From Blautia hydrogenotrophica DSM 10507 (GTDB taxonomy: Bacteria; Bacillota; Clostridia; Lachnospirales; Lachnospiraceae), in assembly GCF_034356035.1 (NCBI RefSeq), contig NZ_CP136423.1:1364001-1428000 (forward strand): DNA of 64,000 nt. Direction: 5' to 3'. The notes under the pieces were generated by a model, which did not search any database, was not told the DNA's origin, and worked only from the letters and a program-made list of their open reading frames with translations. Positions 9,674 to 18,197 of this stretch are shown here, in pieces. Made by a program: the position numbers and the translations under genes. The stretch's first letter is position 1; each line of letters opens with the position of its first letter.

Positions 9674-10999
9674 ATGGAAGGAAAAGTAAAAGCAAACGGC
9701 AGGGCACTACTGCCGATTATCGTATTTTTGGTGATTTTTTTGGGCTCTGGATTTGTCAGCGGTGATTTTAACAGTATGCCGGCAATTGTTGGGTTTCTAA
9801 TCGCTCTGCTTGTGGCTTTTATCCAGGACAGAAAGCATGATTTTCATGAAAAAATACATATTGTGGCCCAGGGTGTGGGCGATGACAATATCATCACGAT
9901 GTGCCTGATTTTTTTAGTGGCGGGAGGTTTCTCCGGGGCAGTCACAGCGGCCGGGGGCGTTGAGAGCACCGTAAACCTGGGACTGTCGATTCTGCCGTCT
10001 TCGGTAGCAGTGGCAGGTTTATTCGTGATTGGATGTTTTATCTCAATATCCATGGGAACGTCCATGGGAACGATTGCAGCTCTGGCTCCAATTGCAGTGG
10101 GAATCAGTGAGAAGACTGGCTTTGGAATGCCAATCTGCATTGGTGCGGTGGTCTGCGGCGCTATGTTTGGAGATAACCTGTCCATGATCTCAGACACCAC
10201 GATCGCGGCGGTAAAGACACAGGGTTGCGAGATGAAGGACAAATTTAAGGAGAACTTCTTCATTGTGCTTCCGGCGGCGGTTATCACGATCATCTTGTTT
10301 GTGATTTTGACAAGAAATGGAAGTTTTCAGCTTAGCGGAGATCTCTCCTACAATATCTGGAGAGTTCTGCCATATTTGGTGGTGTTAGTAGGAGCTTTGA
10401 TCGGTTTCAACGTGTTTTTGGTTCTTCTGGCCGGTATTATCCTGTCTTTGGTTGTGGGAATCGCCACGGGTAGTATTCTGCCAGCGGACATGTTCCGTGT
10501 GATCGCCCAGGGTGCAGATGGCAGCGGCGGCATTATGGGAATGTATGACATCACAGTAATTTCGATGGTAGTGGCCTGTATTGTGTCTCTGGTAAAGGAG
10601 ATGGGCGGTATTCAGTTTATCCTGGAATTCATCAAGAAACGTATCAAAGGAAAGAAAGGCGGGGAACTGGGTATTGCGTTTTTGTCCCTACTCGTAGACA
10701 TGTGTACGGCCAACAATACGGTGGCGATCGTCATGGCTGGTCCTATCGCGAAAGAGATTAGTGATGAGTTTGAAATCAGCCCGAAAAGATCAGCGTCACT
10801 TTTAGATATGTTTACTTCTGTGGGGCAGGGATTGATTCCATATGGGGCACAGCTTCTGTCAGCGGCCAGCCTCACACAACTGACGCCATATCAGATTATA
10901 CCTTACTGTTTCTACCCGATTTTGATGGCGGTCAGCGGATTGGTTTTTATTCTGTTTGTCAAAAACAGAAAGCCCACGAAAAGCGGACTTTCTGCATAA
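9674..10999 (+). CDS. Na+/H+ antiporter, NhaC family
   Basis: A 441-residue polytopic membrane protein with about 10-12 hydrophobic helices. Family-like signatures include SISMGTSMGTIAALAPIAVG, GAMFGDNLSMISDTTIAA and the late TANNTVAIVMAGPIA. NhaC proteins exchange cytosolic Na+ for H+; related transporters exchange malate/lactate or amino acids with cations, so the substrate is not certain. The gene follows nrdR by 14 bases and precedes an aminotransferase by 30 bases. It could therefore supply or export an amino acid for that enzyme, which is an inference from position only. A GAGGGGAAGAT site precedes the start. Confidence 0.88.
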   Translation: MEGKVKANGRALLPIIVFLVIFLGSGFVSGDFNSMPAIVGFLIALLVAFIQDRKHDFHEKIHIVAQGVGDDNIITMCLIFLVAGGFSGAVTAAGGVESTVNLGLSILPSSVAVAGLFVIGCFISISMGTSMGTIAALAPIAVGISEKTGFGMPICIGAVVCGAMFGDNLSMISDTTIAAVKTQGCEMKDKFKENFFIVLPAAVITIILFVILTRNGSFQLSGDLSYNIWRVLPYLVVLVGALIGFNVFLVLLAGIILSLVVGIATGSILPADMFRVIAQGADGSGGIMGMYDITVISMVVACIVSLVKEMGGIQFILEFIKKRIKGKKGGELGIAFLSLLVDMCTANNTVAIVMAGPIAKEISDEFEISPKRSASLLDMFTSVGQGLIPYGAQLLSAASLTQLTPYQIIPYCFYPILMAVSGLVFILFVKNRKPTKSGLSA

Positions 11000-11029
11000 A
11001 TAAATATATTTTTGGAAGGAGTGAAGAAA

Positions 11030-12247
11030 ATGAGAGCTTTTGGAAAATCTTCTAAGTTGGACAATGTACTGTATGATGTCCGCGGACCGGTGGTGGACGA
11101 GGCCGCGAGAATGGAGGAGGATGGAAAAGAGATCTTAAAACTGAACATCGGCAACCCCTTCCCCTTTGGATTTTCTGCACCGGAAGAGGTGATTTTGGAT
11201 ATGATGAGTAATATCCGAAATTCCCAGGGATATTCAGACTCGAGAGGTATTTTTTCTGCAAGAAAAGCAATTATGCAATACTATCAGCAGAAAAATATTC
11301 CAAATGTGGGAATGCAGGATATCTATACGGGAAATGGAGTCAGCGAGCTGATTAGTATTTCCATGCAGGCGCTTTTAAATGATGGGGATGAAATTTTGAT
11401 ACCGGCTCCAGACTATCCGCTGTGGACAGCCAGTGCGACATTGGCAGGGGGCAAAGTTGTCCATTATATCTGTGATGAACAGGCAGATTGGTATCCAGAT
11501 ATTGATGATATTCGCAGCAAGGTCACGGACCGTACTAAGGCCATTGTCATTATCAATCCGAACAATCCGACAGGGGCTTTGTATCCTGACGAGATTTTGG
11601 AACAGATTGTACAGGTGGCCAGGGAGAATGAGCTGATTATATTCTCGGATGAAATTTATGACCGCTTAGTGATGGACGGACTAAAACATACCTCGATTGC
11701 TTCTTTGGCTCCAGATGTATTCTGTGTTACCTTCAGTGGTCTGTCGAAGTCCCACATGATTGCGGGCTTCCGCGTGGGCTGGATGGTCTTAAGTGGAAAT
11801 AAAGCTGCGGCACAAGGATATATCGAAGGCTTGAATATGCTTTCGAATATGAGACTTTGTTCCAATGTTCCGGCGCAGAGTGTCGTGCAGACTGCACTGG
11901 GTGGGTACCAAAGCGTCAATGAGTACCTGGTTCCGGGCGGTAGAATTTATGAGCAGAGAGAATTTATCTATAACGCGTTAAAGGACATCCCAGGAATTAC
12001 AGTGAAAAAACCAAGAGCTGCTTTTTACATTTTCCCCAAAATTGACACGGAGAGATTTCATATCACCAATGACGAGCAGTTCGCTCTGGATTTCTTGAGA
12101 GAGAAGAGAGTTTTGGTGGTCAATGGAAAAGGCTTTAACTGGACGCAGCCGGATCATTTCCGAATCGTGTATCTGCCAAACATAAGACAGCTAGAGGAAG
12201 CTACCGGGAAGCTGAAAGATTTCTTAAGTACCTATCGTCAAAAATGA
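11030..12247 (+). CDS. PLP-dependent aminotransferase, AlaT-like class I
   Basis: A fold-type I aminotransferase of about 405 residues. It shows NIGNPFPFGFSAPEE near the N-terminus, YTGNGVSELI for phosphate binding, INPNNPTGALYP, DEIYDRLV and the PLP-lysine segment FSGLSKSHMIAGFRVGW (Lys near residue 240). The pattern fits the glutamate-pyruvate (alanine) aminotransferases rather than aspartate types. The ATG at 11030 is chosen because GGAAGGAG lies at 11014-11021; an in-frame TTG at 11012 falls inside that site. The stop overlaps the next gene's start (ATGA), indicating translational coupling to a DUF2752 membrane protein. Confidence 0.93.
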   Translation: MRAFGKSSKLDNVLYDVRGPVVDEAARMEEDGKEILKLNIGNPFPFGFSAPEEVILDMMSNIRNSQGYSDSRGIFSARKAIMQYYQQKNIPNVGMQDIYTGNGVSELISISMQALLNDGDEILIPAPDYPLWTASATLAGGKVVHYICDEQADWYPDIDDIRSKVTDRTKAIVIINPNNPTGALYPDEILEQIVQVARENELIIFSDEIYDRLVMDGLKHTSIASLAPDVFCVTFSGLSKSHMIAGFRVGWMVLSGNKAAAQGYIEGLNMLSNMRLCSNVPAQSVVQTALGGYQSVNEYLVPGGRIYEQREFIYNALKDIPGITVKKPRAAFYIFPKIDTERFHITNDEQFALDFLREKRVLVVNGKGFNWTQPDHFRIVYLPNIRQLEEATGKLKDFLSTYRQK

Positions 12248-12690
12248 GAAAAATATGGATGAGAATTTATCGTGATTTGCGGGATAACGCTCAGCCTCTG
12301 CTGTTTATAGCAGCCTATATCGTATTTATGAACAGCTTTTTACATGTGAGCGTCTGCCCTTTTCGCGGAATTACCGGTTTGCCTTGTCCTGCCTGTGGAA
12401 TGACACGGGCAGGACTGCTTTTTCTGAGAGGGGACTTTCAAGGAGCTTTTCAGATACATCCGTTCTTTTTTGGAGTATTGCTGTTGGCAGGGATTGCGAT
12501 TCTGTTCAGATACGTTCTGGGAAGAGAGATTCGATGGATGCAGTATCCGTTGATGATTTTAGGTATTGGAATGCTGATTTATTATATTTATCGTATGAAG
12601 ACTTATTTTCCTAATGTGGAGCCTATGCTGTACGAGGAGCGGTCTTTGTTTGGCATTCTCGGAGTCGCTGAGAGATTGGGAATGCACTAG
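12244..12690 (+). CDS. DUF2752 family membrane protein
   Basis: A 148-residue protein with three predicted membrane helices (about 18-36, 75-92, 100-118). It carries the DUF2752 hallmark CPACGMTRAGLLFLRGD near residue 48, preceded by a further Cys in VCPFRGITGLPC. The conserved Cys-x2-Cys suggests metal binding or redox chemistry, but the function is unknown. Translation is coupled to the aminotransferase by a 4-base overlap. It ends 120 bases before citrate synthase and nothing in it looks broken. Confidence 0.85.
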   Translation: MRKIWMRIYRDLRDNAQPLLFIAAYIVFMNSFLHVSVCPFRGITGLPCPACGMTRAGLLFLRGDFQGAFQIHPFFFGVLLLAGIAILFRYVLGREIRWMQYPLMILGIGMLIYYIYRMKTYFPNVEPMLYEERSLFGILGVAERLGMH

Positions 12691-12716
12691 ACCCAGATGG
12701 AAAATAATGATATAAT
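12688..12716 (+). promoter_or_regulatory. Candidate promoter for citrate synthase
   Basis: A perfect TATAAT at 12711-12716 lies 95 bases before the citrate synthase ATG. A weak -35 (TAGACC at 12688-12693) sits 17 bases upstream, overlapping the end of the DUF2752 gene. The -10 is convincing and the -35 is not. Confidence 0.5.
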
Positions 12717-12810
12717 GAGAGAAATGTGGATCTATGTTAAGGGATTCCATAAGTATGTATTTTTTCAGGGAGGGAAAAGATAGAAAACAAAAAGAAAGGG
12801 GACGTAAGAA

Positions 12811-14172
12811 ATGTCAGGATTTAATATGAAAGTAACACCGGAAATCGAACATCTCACAGACATCTGTAAGGAAAACAGCAAGATCGATGTGGAGTTATAC
12901 GGAAAATATGATGTAAAAAGAGGTCTGAGAGATGTAAATGGAAAAGGGGTTCTGGCGGGCCTTACCAGAATATCCAATGTGCAGGCTGTTAAAGTGGTCG
13001 ACGGAAAAGAAGTACCATGTGAGGGAAATTTATTCTACCGCGGCATCAATATCAAAAATTTGACACAGGGATTTTTGAAAAATCACAGATACGGATTTGA
13101 GGAAACTACTTATTTATTGCTATTTGGAAAGCTGCCGAACGCGAAAGAGCTGGAAGATTTCCAGAAGGTTCTGGCAAATCAGCGTTCTCTTCCTCGAAAT
13201 TTCGTGAGAGACGTGATTATGAAAGCACCGAGCAAGGACATTATGAATGCTCTGTCCAGGTGCGTGTTGACTTTATACTCCTACGACAATAACCCAGATG
13301 ATGTCTCACTGCCAAATGTTCTGCGTCAGTGTATCAATCTAATCAGTGTATTTCCACTTCTGTCTGTCTACGCATATCAGGCATATAATCACTATGAGAA
13401 GGGGAAAAGTTTGTATATTCACCACCCAGACCGCTCGCTGTCCACGGCAGAAAATTTGCTGCTGATGTTAAGACCAGATCGGAAATATACAGAGCTGGAG
13501 GCTAAGATTTTAGATTTAGCTCTTGTGATTCATATGGAGCATGGCGGTGGTAACAACTCTACATTTACGACCCATGTGGTGTCTTCATCAGGCACAGATA
13601 CATACTCAGCCATTGCTGCGGCTTTGGGTTCTTTAAAAGGCCCGAAACACGGCGGTGCAAATTTAAAGGTGGTAAAGATGTTCCATGATCTGAAACATCA
13701 TGTGAAAGATTGGAATGATGAGGAGGAAGTTGGTGCTTATCTGAGAAAACTGCTCCATAAAGAGGCATTTGATCAAAAAGGTTTGATTTATGGTATGGGG
13801 CATGCAATTTATTCCATTTCAGATCCGCGTGCTGAGGTGTTCAAAGGGTTCGTCAAAGAACTGGCTGTGGAAAAGGGACGCCAGAAAGACTACAATCTGT
13901 ATGCGATGGTAGAGCGTCTCGCTCCGAAGATTATTGCTGAGGAGCGCAGAATCTATAAAGGAGTCAGCGCCAATGTGGATTTTTACAGTGGATTCGTGTA
14001 CAGTATGCTAGATCTTCCTCTGGAGCTGTATACGCCGATGTTTGCCATTGCAAGAATCGTAGGATGGAGCGCTCATCGTATGGAAGAGTTGATTAATACG
14101 GATAAAATCATCCGTCCGGCATATAAAAATGTCATGGAGGAAATTCCATACGTGCCATTAGAAAAGAGATAG
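12811..14172 (+). CDS. gltA: Citrate synthase (citrate/2-methylcitrate synthase family)
   Basis: Condenses acetyl-CoA (or propionyl-CoA) with oxaloacetate. The 453-residue length includes an N-terminal extension seen in clostridial enzymes. The three catalytic residues are visible: His in GPKHGGAN (about 278), His in YGMGHAIY (about 329) and Asp in VDFYSGFVY (about 390). The substrate, acetyl- or propionyl-CoA, cannot be settled from sequence. The gene has its own promoter candidate and an AAAGAAAGGGG site. No aconitase or isocitrate dehydrogenase lies nearby, so its pathway context is outside the window. In such anaerobes it usually feeds 2-oxoglutarate and glutamate synthesis. Confidence 0.94.
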   Translation: MSGFNMKVTPEIEHLTDICKENSKIDVELYGKYDVKRGLRDVNGKGVLAGLTRISNVQAVKVVDGKEVPCEGNLFYRGINIKNLTQGFLKNHRYGFEETTYLLLFGKLPNAKELEDFQKVLANQRSLPRNFVRDVIMKAPSKDIMNALSRCVLTLYSYDNNPDDVSLPNVLRQCINLISVFPLLSVYAYQAYNHYEKGKSLYIHHPDRSLSTAENLLLMLRPDRKYTELEAKILDLALVIHMEHGGGNNSTFTTHVVSSSGTDTYSAIAAALGSLKGPKHGGANLKVVKMFHDLKHHVKDWNDEEEVGAYLRKLLHKEAFDQKGLIYGMGHAIYSISDPRAEVFKGFVKELAVEKGRQKDYNLYAMVERLAPKIIAEERRIYKGVSANVDFYSGFVYSMLDLPLELYTPMFAIARIVGWSAHRMEELINTDKIIRPAYKNVMEEIPYVPLEKR

Positions 14173-14189
14173 AACGAGAGGTCAGATGC

Positions 14190-14687
14190 ATGTTTCAATG
14201 TTTTTTTCCAGATCAATATCTGGATTCGGCTTATGAGATAGATTTTGAGGGGCTGTATGCTAAAGGATACCGCGGGTTAATTTTTGATATTGACAACACG
14301 TTAGTTCCCCACGGGAAGCCCCAAGACGAGAGATCTTTGCGGCTGTTTGCGAGACTGAAGAATTTGGGATTTCAGTGTTGTTTTCTATCCAACAATCAAA
14401 GAGAGAGAGTGGAGTCTTTCAATCGTCCGATCAAACAGAAATTCATCGAGAATGCCCATAAGCCCTCCGTGAAAAACTATAACAGGGCAATGAAGCTTAT
14501 GGGAACAGACCGAACGAACACAGTTTTTATCGGAGACCAGCTTTTTACAGATATTTGGGGAGCGAAACGAGCCGGAATACGGAATATTCTGGTGAAACCC
14601 ATTCATCCCAAAGAAGAGATACAGATTGTGTTGAAGAGGTATCTGGAGAAAATTGTTCTGCATTTCTATTTGAAAGAAAAAAGATAA
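14190..14687 (+). CDS. yqeG: YqeG family HAD IIIA-type phosphatase
   Basis: A 165-residue HAD-superfamily hydrolase. The nucleophile motif FDIDNTLVPH lies near residue 30, the motif II serine is in CCFLSNN, and the acidic motif is FIGDQLFTDIWGAKRAG near residue 112. YqeG proteins are phosphatases of uncertain physiological substrate found in Firmicutes, often next to shikimate or ribosome-assembly genes. Here it lies 17 bases after citrate synthase and 51 bases before shikimate kinase. GAGAGGT upstream supports the chosen ATG. Confidence 0.92.
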   Translation: MFQCFFPDQYLDSAYEIDFEGLYAKGYRGLIFDIDNTLVPHGKPQDERSLRLFARLKNLGFQCCFLSNNQRERVESFNRPIKQKFIENAHKPSVKNYNRAMKLMGTDRTNTVFIGDQLFTDIWGAKRAGIRNILVKPIHPKEEIQIVLKRYLEKIVLHFYLKEKR

Positions 14688-14738
14688 ACAAAAGATTTTG
14701 CAGCGGATGAGGCTGCCATACAAAGAGGAGGGGCGAAA

Positions 14739-15272
14739 GTGAAGAATCATATAGTCATTATGGGATTTAATGGCTCTGGTAAGACGAGAGTGGGGAAACG
14801 TCTGGCCAAGGATCTGAATCTTCCGTATCTGGACGTAGATAAAAGTATTGTGAGTCACATGAAGATGAGTGTGAATGAGATTTATACAAAATTTGGAGAG
14901 CCGTTTTTCAGGGCTTTGGAGACGAGAGAAATTAAAGAGTTGATAGAACTGGACAAGCCGTTGGTGATTTCTATCGGGGCAGGGCTTCCGATTCAGGAAC
15001 AGAATCAGAAGTACTTAAAAGATTTAGGAATCGTGATCTACTTGAAAGCCTCGGTGGAGACTCTAGCTAAGAGGCTGGAGGGAAGCAGTAGTTTTCACGC
15101 CGGGGAGAATCTGCCTGAAAAAATTAAAAAATTACTCGCAGTTCGAGACCCTGTGTACGAGAAAATGTCAGATATTCAGGTGGTGACTGGGGTGAAACCT
15201 TTTGAAGGGTTAATTTGTGAAATTAAGGAGAAACTGGAAAACTACCAAAAAACAGTTGAAAAAATTCAGTGA
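14739..15272 (+). CDS. aroK: Shikimate kinase
   Basis: Phosphorylates shikimate with ATP in the aromatic amino acid pathway. The 177-residue protein has the P-loop GFNGSGKTRVGKRLA (about 8-22), an LDVDKSIV shikimate-binding segment (Asp near 32-34), FRALETREIKEL with the substrate-binding Arg, and SIGAGLPIQ in place of the more usual GGG turn. It starts with GTG, supported by AGAGGAGGGG at 14724-14733. Other aro genes are not adjacent, so this is a solitary kinase gene in a small operon with yqeG. Confidence 0.92.
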   Translation: MKNHIVIMGFNGSGKTRVGKRLAKDLNLPYLDVDKSIVSHMKMSVNEIYTKFGEPFFRALETREIKELIELDKPLVISIGAGLPIQEQNQKYLKDLGIVIYLKASVETLAKRLEGSSSFHAGENLPEKIKKLLAVRDPVYEKMSDIQVVTGVKPFEGLICEIKEKLENYQKTVEKIQ

Positions 15273-15320
15273 ATATTATAGAATGGAACATAGTCAAGTG
15301 TACATTAAGGAGGAAAATTT

Positions 15321-15878
15321 ATGATTTCAGCAGGCGATTTCAAGAACGGAATTACACTGGAAATTGATGGAAACGTATGTCAAATCGTAGAGTTCCAGCA
15401 TGTTAAGCCAGGAAAAGGTGCGGCATTCGTGAGAACCAAATATAAAAACATTATCACCGGTGCGGTTTTAGAGAAATCCTTCCGCCCTACAGAGAAATTT
15501 CCACAGGCTAGAATTGAGCGCGTGGATATGCAGTATCTGTACTTTGATGGTGAGATGTATAATTTCATGGACAATGAGACTTTTGAGCAGATTGCTCTCT
15601 CTGTGGATGCAGTGGGCGATGCTTTGAAGTTTGTAAAAGAAAATGAAAGTGTGAAGGTATGTTCACACAATGGAAATGTCTTTGCCATTGAGCCGCCTTT
15701 ATTTGTTGAGTTAGAGATCACAGAGACTGAGCCAGGGTTTAAAGGTGACACAGCTCAGGGTGCTACCAAACCGGCTACGGTTGAGACAGGCGCTACTGTA
15801 AATGTGCCGTTGTTTGTAAACCAGGGCGATGTGATTAAAATTGATACCAGAACAGGAGAGTATTTATCGAGAGCATAA
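15321..15878 (+). CDS. efp: Translation elongation factor P
   Basis: EF-P rescues ribosomes stalled at consecutive prolines. The 185-residue length and three-domain layout are standard. The conserved loop is [14 protein letters not shown] with Lys32 at the tip, the residue that is modified in many bacteria; no modification gene is visible nearby. The C-terminal part contains [17 protein letters not shown] and ends [11 protein letters not shown]. The TAAGGAGGAAAA site precedes the ATG. It is followed by a 290-base non-coding stretch that holds a structured repeat. Confidence 0.98.
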   Translation: MISAGDFKNGITLEIDGNVCQIVEFQHVKPGKGAAFVRTKYKNIITGAVLEKSFRPTEKFPQARIERVDMQYLYFDGEMYNFMDNETFEQIALSVDAVGDALKFVKENESVKVCSHNGNVFAIEPPLFVELEITETEPGFKGDTAQGATKPATVETGATVNVPLFVNQGDVIKIDTRTGEYLSRA

Positions 15879-15905
15879 ATACTCGCAGATCTATCAAAAA
15901 CATTG

Positions 15906-16026
15906 CTGTGGGTTTGTTCTGTCATAGGAAAGACCTTGTCACGAGAATGTGTAAAAGTTCTTTCTTATGACATAAACGCTCCGCCATGGATGCGCACTCG
16001 CAGGGCAGACCCACAGATCAAATTCT
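15906..16026. repeat. Intergenic structured repeat, family A copy 1
   Basis: Two nested inverted repeats lie downstream of efp. The outer arms are CTGTGGGT (15906-15913) and ACCCACAG (16019-16026). The inner pair is 15920-15933 and 15959-15972 (13 of 14 positions complementary, the other a G-U). Between the inner arms is the conserved core GTCACG-loop-GTGTAA. Related cores occur at 37539-37600, 40808-40868, 61456-61480 and 63441-63490. The rest of the interval to 16170 shows no gene. Confidence 0.75.
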
Positions 16027-16170
16027 TATTTCATATCTATAAAAATCCCCAATTTAAATCATAGTGTTTATCTAAGTTTCCTAAGTTTTTTTCCTTTACG
16101 CTTGTCTAACACATAGTAACAGCCTCGCATTGCAGGGCTTATTTGTCGTGAGAACGGAAAGGAGTAGAAA

Positions 16171-16764
16171 ATGAAAGACGAATCCGTTGTTGTATACCAG
16201 CTGTTAAATTATGAGAAGAATGAAAAATTGTTGCAGAGAGTACCTTATATTTCTTACCTGGATTTGGCGATTGTGTTTGCAAGGGTGGAAGACGGAGGCA
16301 CGCACCGCAGACTGATTACCAATGAGGAGATCAAGGCTTTTCGGATTGAGGTGAATGAATTGGAGGAGAAAGCTGCTGAGAATACGCCGAGGATATGTCC
16401 GGTATATTTTCACCCTTTAGAAGAAGTGATCAGAGAACTAGGGACTCAGATGGATTTTGAGGTGTCTCAAGAGAACTCGGGAATTCCTATGTATCTGCTG
16501 ACTAATGTCCAAAAATTTTTAGGAGCGGCGGCGATTTTGTATCCGGGAACATTGCGGCAGATCGCACGATGGATGAGACGAAATTTTTTTATTCTTCCCA
16601 GCAGCATTCATGAGTGCATTCTTGTTCCGGAAGGAATGGGATGCTCCAAGCAAATGTTACAGGAAATGGTGGAGGAGGTGAATGAGACACAGGTCCCGGA
16701 GCCGGAAGTTTTGTCCTCGAAGGTTTATTATTACGATCGGGTAGATGATAGTATACACGGGTAA
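16171..16764 (+). CDS. DUF5688 family protein
   Basis: A soluble 197-residue protein resembling the DUF5688 family common in Lachnospiraceae. Visible features are YQLLNYEKNEKLLQRVPYI near the N-terminus, a DLAIVFARV strand, PMYLLTNVQKFLGAAAILYPG in the middle and a tail ending LSSKVYYYDR. The function is unknown and no catalytic motif or membrane segment is obvious. Related proteins are often longer; this copy lacks a long N-terminal region. A GAAAGGAGTAG site supports the start. It stands alone before a tRNA gene. Confidence 0.75.
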   Translation: MKDESVVVYQLLNYEKNEKLLQRVPYISYLDLAIVFARVEDGGTHRRLITNEEIKAFRIEVNELEEKAAENTPRICPVYFHPLEEVIRELGTQMDFEVSQENSGIPMYLLTNVQKFLGAAAILYPGTLRQIARWMRRNFFILPSSIHECILVPEGMGCSKQMLQEMVEEVNETQVPEPEVLSSKVYYYDRVDDSIHG

Positions 16765-16898
16765 CCTTCATGCGCGTCCACAGAGGAGCATATGTGTAAT
16801 AGAAAATCACTCTATCCCAAATTTGAGGAGAATAAGACCAAATAAATGGGGATAAGAAAGGGATTTTGCTGTCACAGTGGGGGGATAGGTAAAAAAGC

Positions 16899-16927
16899 TT
16901 TACAATAAAGGAGAAATATGTTATAGT
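16899..16927 (+). promoter_or_regulatory. Promoter for tRNA-Arg
   Basis: TTTACA (16899-16904), a 17-base spacer and TATAGT (16922-16927) lie about 78 bases before the tRNA-Arg 5' end. Spacing and hexamers fit a housekeeping promoter. The transcript probably continues into the SH3-domain gene, since no terminator is visible between them. Confidence 0.65.
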
Positions 16928-17004
16928 ATGAGAAGTGTTATGAGAGTGCTTTCGCTTTCTGAATGCCAATTTAATAGGGTTCGGGGAGAAATACTATAAC
17001 ATGT

Positions 17005-17076
17005 GCACCTGTAGCTCAGGGGATAGAGCAGTGGTTTCCGGTACCATGTGCGGGGGTTCGATTCCCTCCAGGTGTG
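17005..17076 (+). tRNA. tRNA-Arg (anticodon CCG)
   Basis: A full cloverleaf can be drawn. The acceptor is GCACCTG with CAGGTGT (first pair G-U), the D stem GCTC with GAGC, the anticodon stem GTGGT with ACCAT around loop TTCCGGT (anticodon CCG), and the T stem GGGGG with CCCTC around TTCGATT. The discriminator base is G and CCA is not encoded. It reads the CGG arginine codon. It lies 53 bases before the SH3-domain protein start. Confidence 0.95.
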
Positions 17077-17128
17077 TTGCACGGGGTAGGGATGACCTGT
17101 GTGTTCGATTCATAAGGAGGACAAGAAC

Positions 17129-18025
17129 TTGGATAATTTTAGAGAGTGGTTATCAGATAACCTTCGCTATATTCTTCTTGGCGCGGGTGTTCTGGTAATT
17201 ATTGCTGGATTATTCTTTGGAGTTCGTGCCTGCTCCAGCGCCATGAAGGGTGACGCTGCTGAGGTGGTGGATGAGTCTACAGAGAATAACAAGGGAAATG
17301 ATCCTTCTTCTCCGGAAAATAGTGGGGAGTCAGACGAGAAGAATGAAAATGCAAATCCCATTGAGAAAAACAAGTATCCGAAAGTAAATGCGTTAATTCA
17401 GAAATATTATGATGCTTTGGGAAACAAAGATGTGGATACAATTCGGACTGTCGTGGATGAACTGGATCCCACCGAGGAGGCCAAAGTTACCAACGCAAAA
17501 TATATTGATGGATACGAGAATCTGGAGGTATATACGAAAAAAGGAATTGATTCTGGGGAATATGTCGTATATGCACAGTATGATTATGTCTGTACAGGAA
17601 TTGATACTCCAGTTCCAGCACTGAGTCAGCTCTATGTGAAGACTGAGTCGGAGGGGGCGCTGAAGATATACTCAAAAGCTGAAGAAGACGAAAAAGTACA
17701 GAAATACATGGATAGTCTTTTGAAAGATGAGGATGTCGAAAAGCTGGTGGATCAAGTTCAAAGTGATTACACGAAGGTTCAGGAAGAAGACGAGGAATTG
17801 AAAGAGTTTTTGGAAGGTCTTGGCGAAGAGAGCCAGAGTGCAGACGAAGAGACTATGACTGCGGTAGAAGATGCCAATATTCGTGCAGAAGCATCCTCTG
17901 ATTCTGAAGTGATTGGAGGCGTAGAAGCAGGAGGCAAAGTGACGCGGTTGAGTACAGAAGGTGATTGGGTACAGATCGAATATGAGGGTCAGACCGGTTA
18001 CATTTACGGGGAATTACTTGAATAA
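17129..18025 (+). CDS. Membrane-anchored SH3b-domain protein
   Basis: About 298 residues. A single membrane helix (about 13-35, RYILLGAGVLVIIAGLFFGV) near the N-terminus is followed by a Glu/Asp/Ser-rich linker. A region around residues 80-200 resembles an NTF2-like fold, and a C-terminal bacterial SH3 domain spans about 240-298 (VEDANIRAEASSDSEVIGGV to QTGYIYGELLE). The topology puts the bulk outside the cell, where SH3b domains usually bind peptidoglycan. I place the start at TTG 17129 because AAGGAGG lies at 17114-17120 with 8-base spacing. The exact role is unknown; envelope sensing or wall binding is an inference. Confidence 0.8.
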   Translation: MDNFREWLSDNLRYILLGAGVLVIIAGLFFGVRACSSAMKGDAAEVVDESTENNKGNDPSSPENSGESDEKNENANPIEKNKYPKVNALIQKYYDALGNKDVDTIRTVVDELDPTEEAKVTNAKYIDGYENLEVYTKKGIDSGEYVVYAQYDYVCTGIDTPVPALSQLYVKTESEGALKIYSKAEEDEKVQKYMDSLLKDEDVEKLVDQVQSDYTKVQEEDEELKEFLEGLGEESQSADEETMTAVEDANIRAEASSDSEVIGGVEAGGKVTRLSTEGDWVQIEYEGQTGYIYGELLE

Positions 18026-18054
18026 ATAATAAAATAAGGTTATATGGCAGAAAA

Positions 18055-18089
18055 GGCCTTGTCACTATAAAAGTGGCAAGGTCTTTTTT
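18055..18089 (+). terminator. Rho-independent terminator after SH3-domain gene
   Basis: The stem GGCCTTGTCACT (18055-18066) pairs with AGTGGCAAGGTC (18072-18083), 12 bp including G-U pairs, followed by six T. Confidence 0.85.
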
Positions 18090-18180
18090 GTGTAATAAGC
18101 CCGGCAAACGACGACTGTGCTTGCACGAGCAAACGTTTGCCGGGTAACGCAGTAGTGCTGCGAACTGGCTATGGCATCGC
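18086..18180. repeat. Intergenic repeat, family B copy 1
   Basis: After the terminator comes ATAAGCCCGGCAAACG and a perfect 11-bp hairpin (CCCGGCAAACG with CGTTTGCCGGG) enclosing GCTTGCACGAGC. A related unit, ATAAGCCCGGCTAACG with GCTCGCACGAGC, lies at 33041-33080. The pair is too similar to be chance but too few to define a consensus. Confidence 0.6.
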
Positions 18181-18197
18181 GACAGATAGGAGAAGCT

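Noticed and set aside
9674..12690. Possible mobile island of NhaC, aminotransferase and DUF2752
   Set aside because: Composition and operon spacing look like the surrounding core genes; no repeats, integrase or tRNA boundary.
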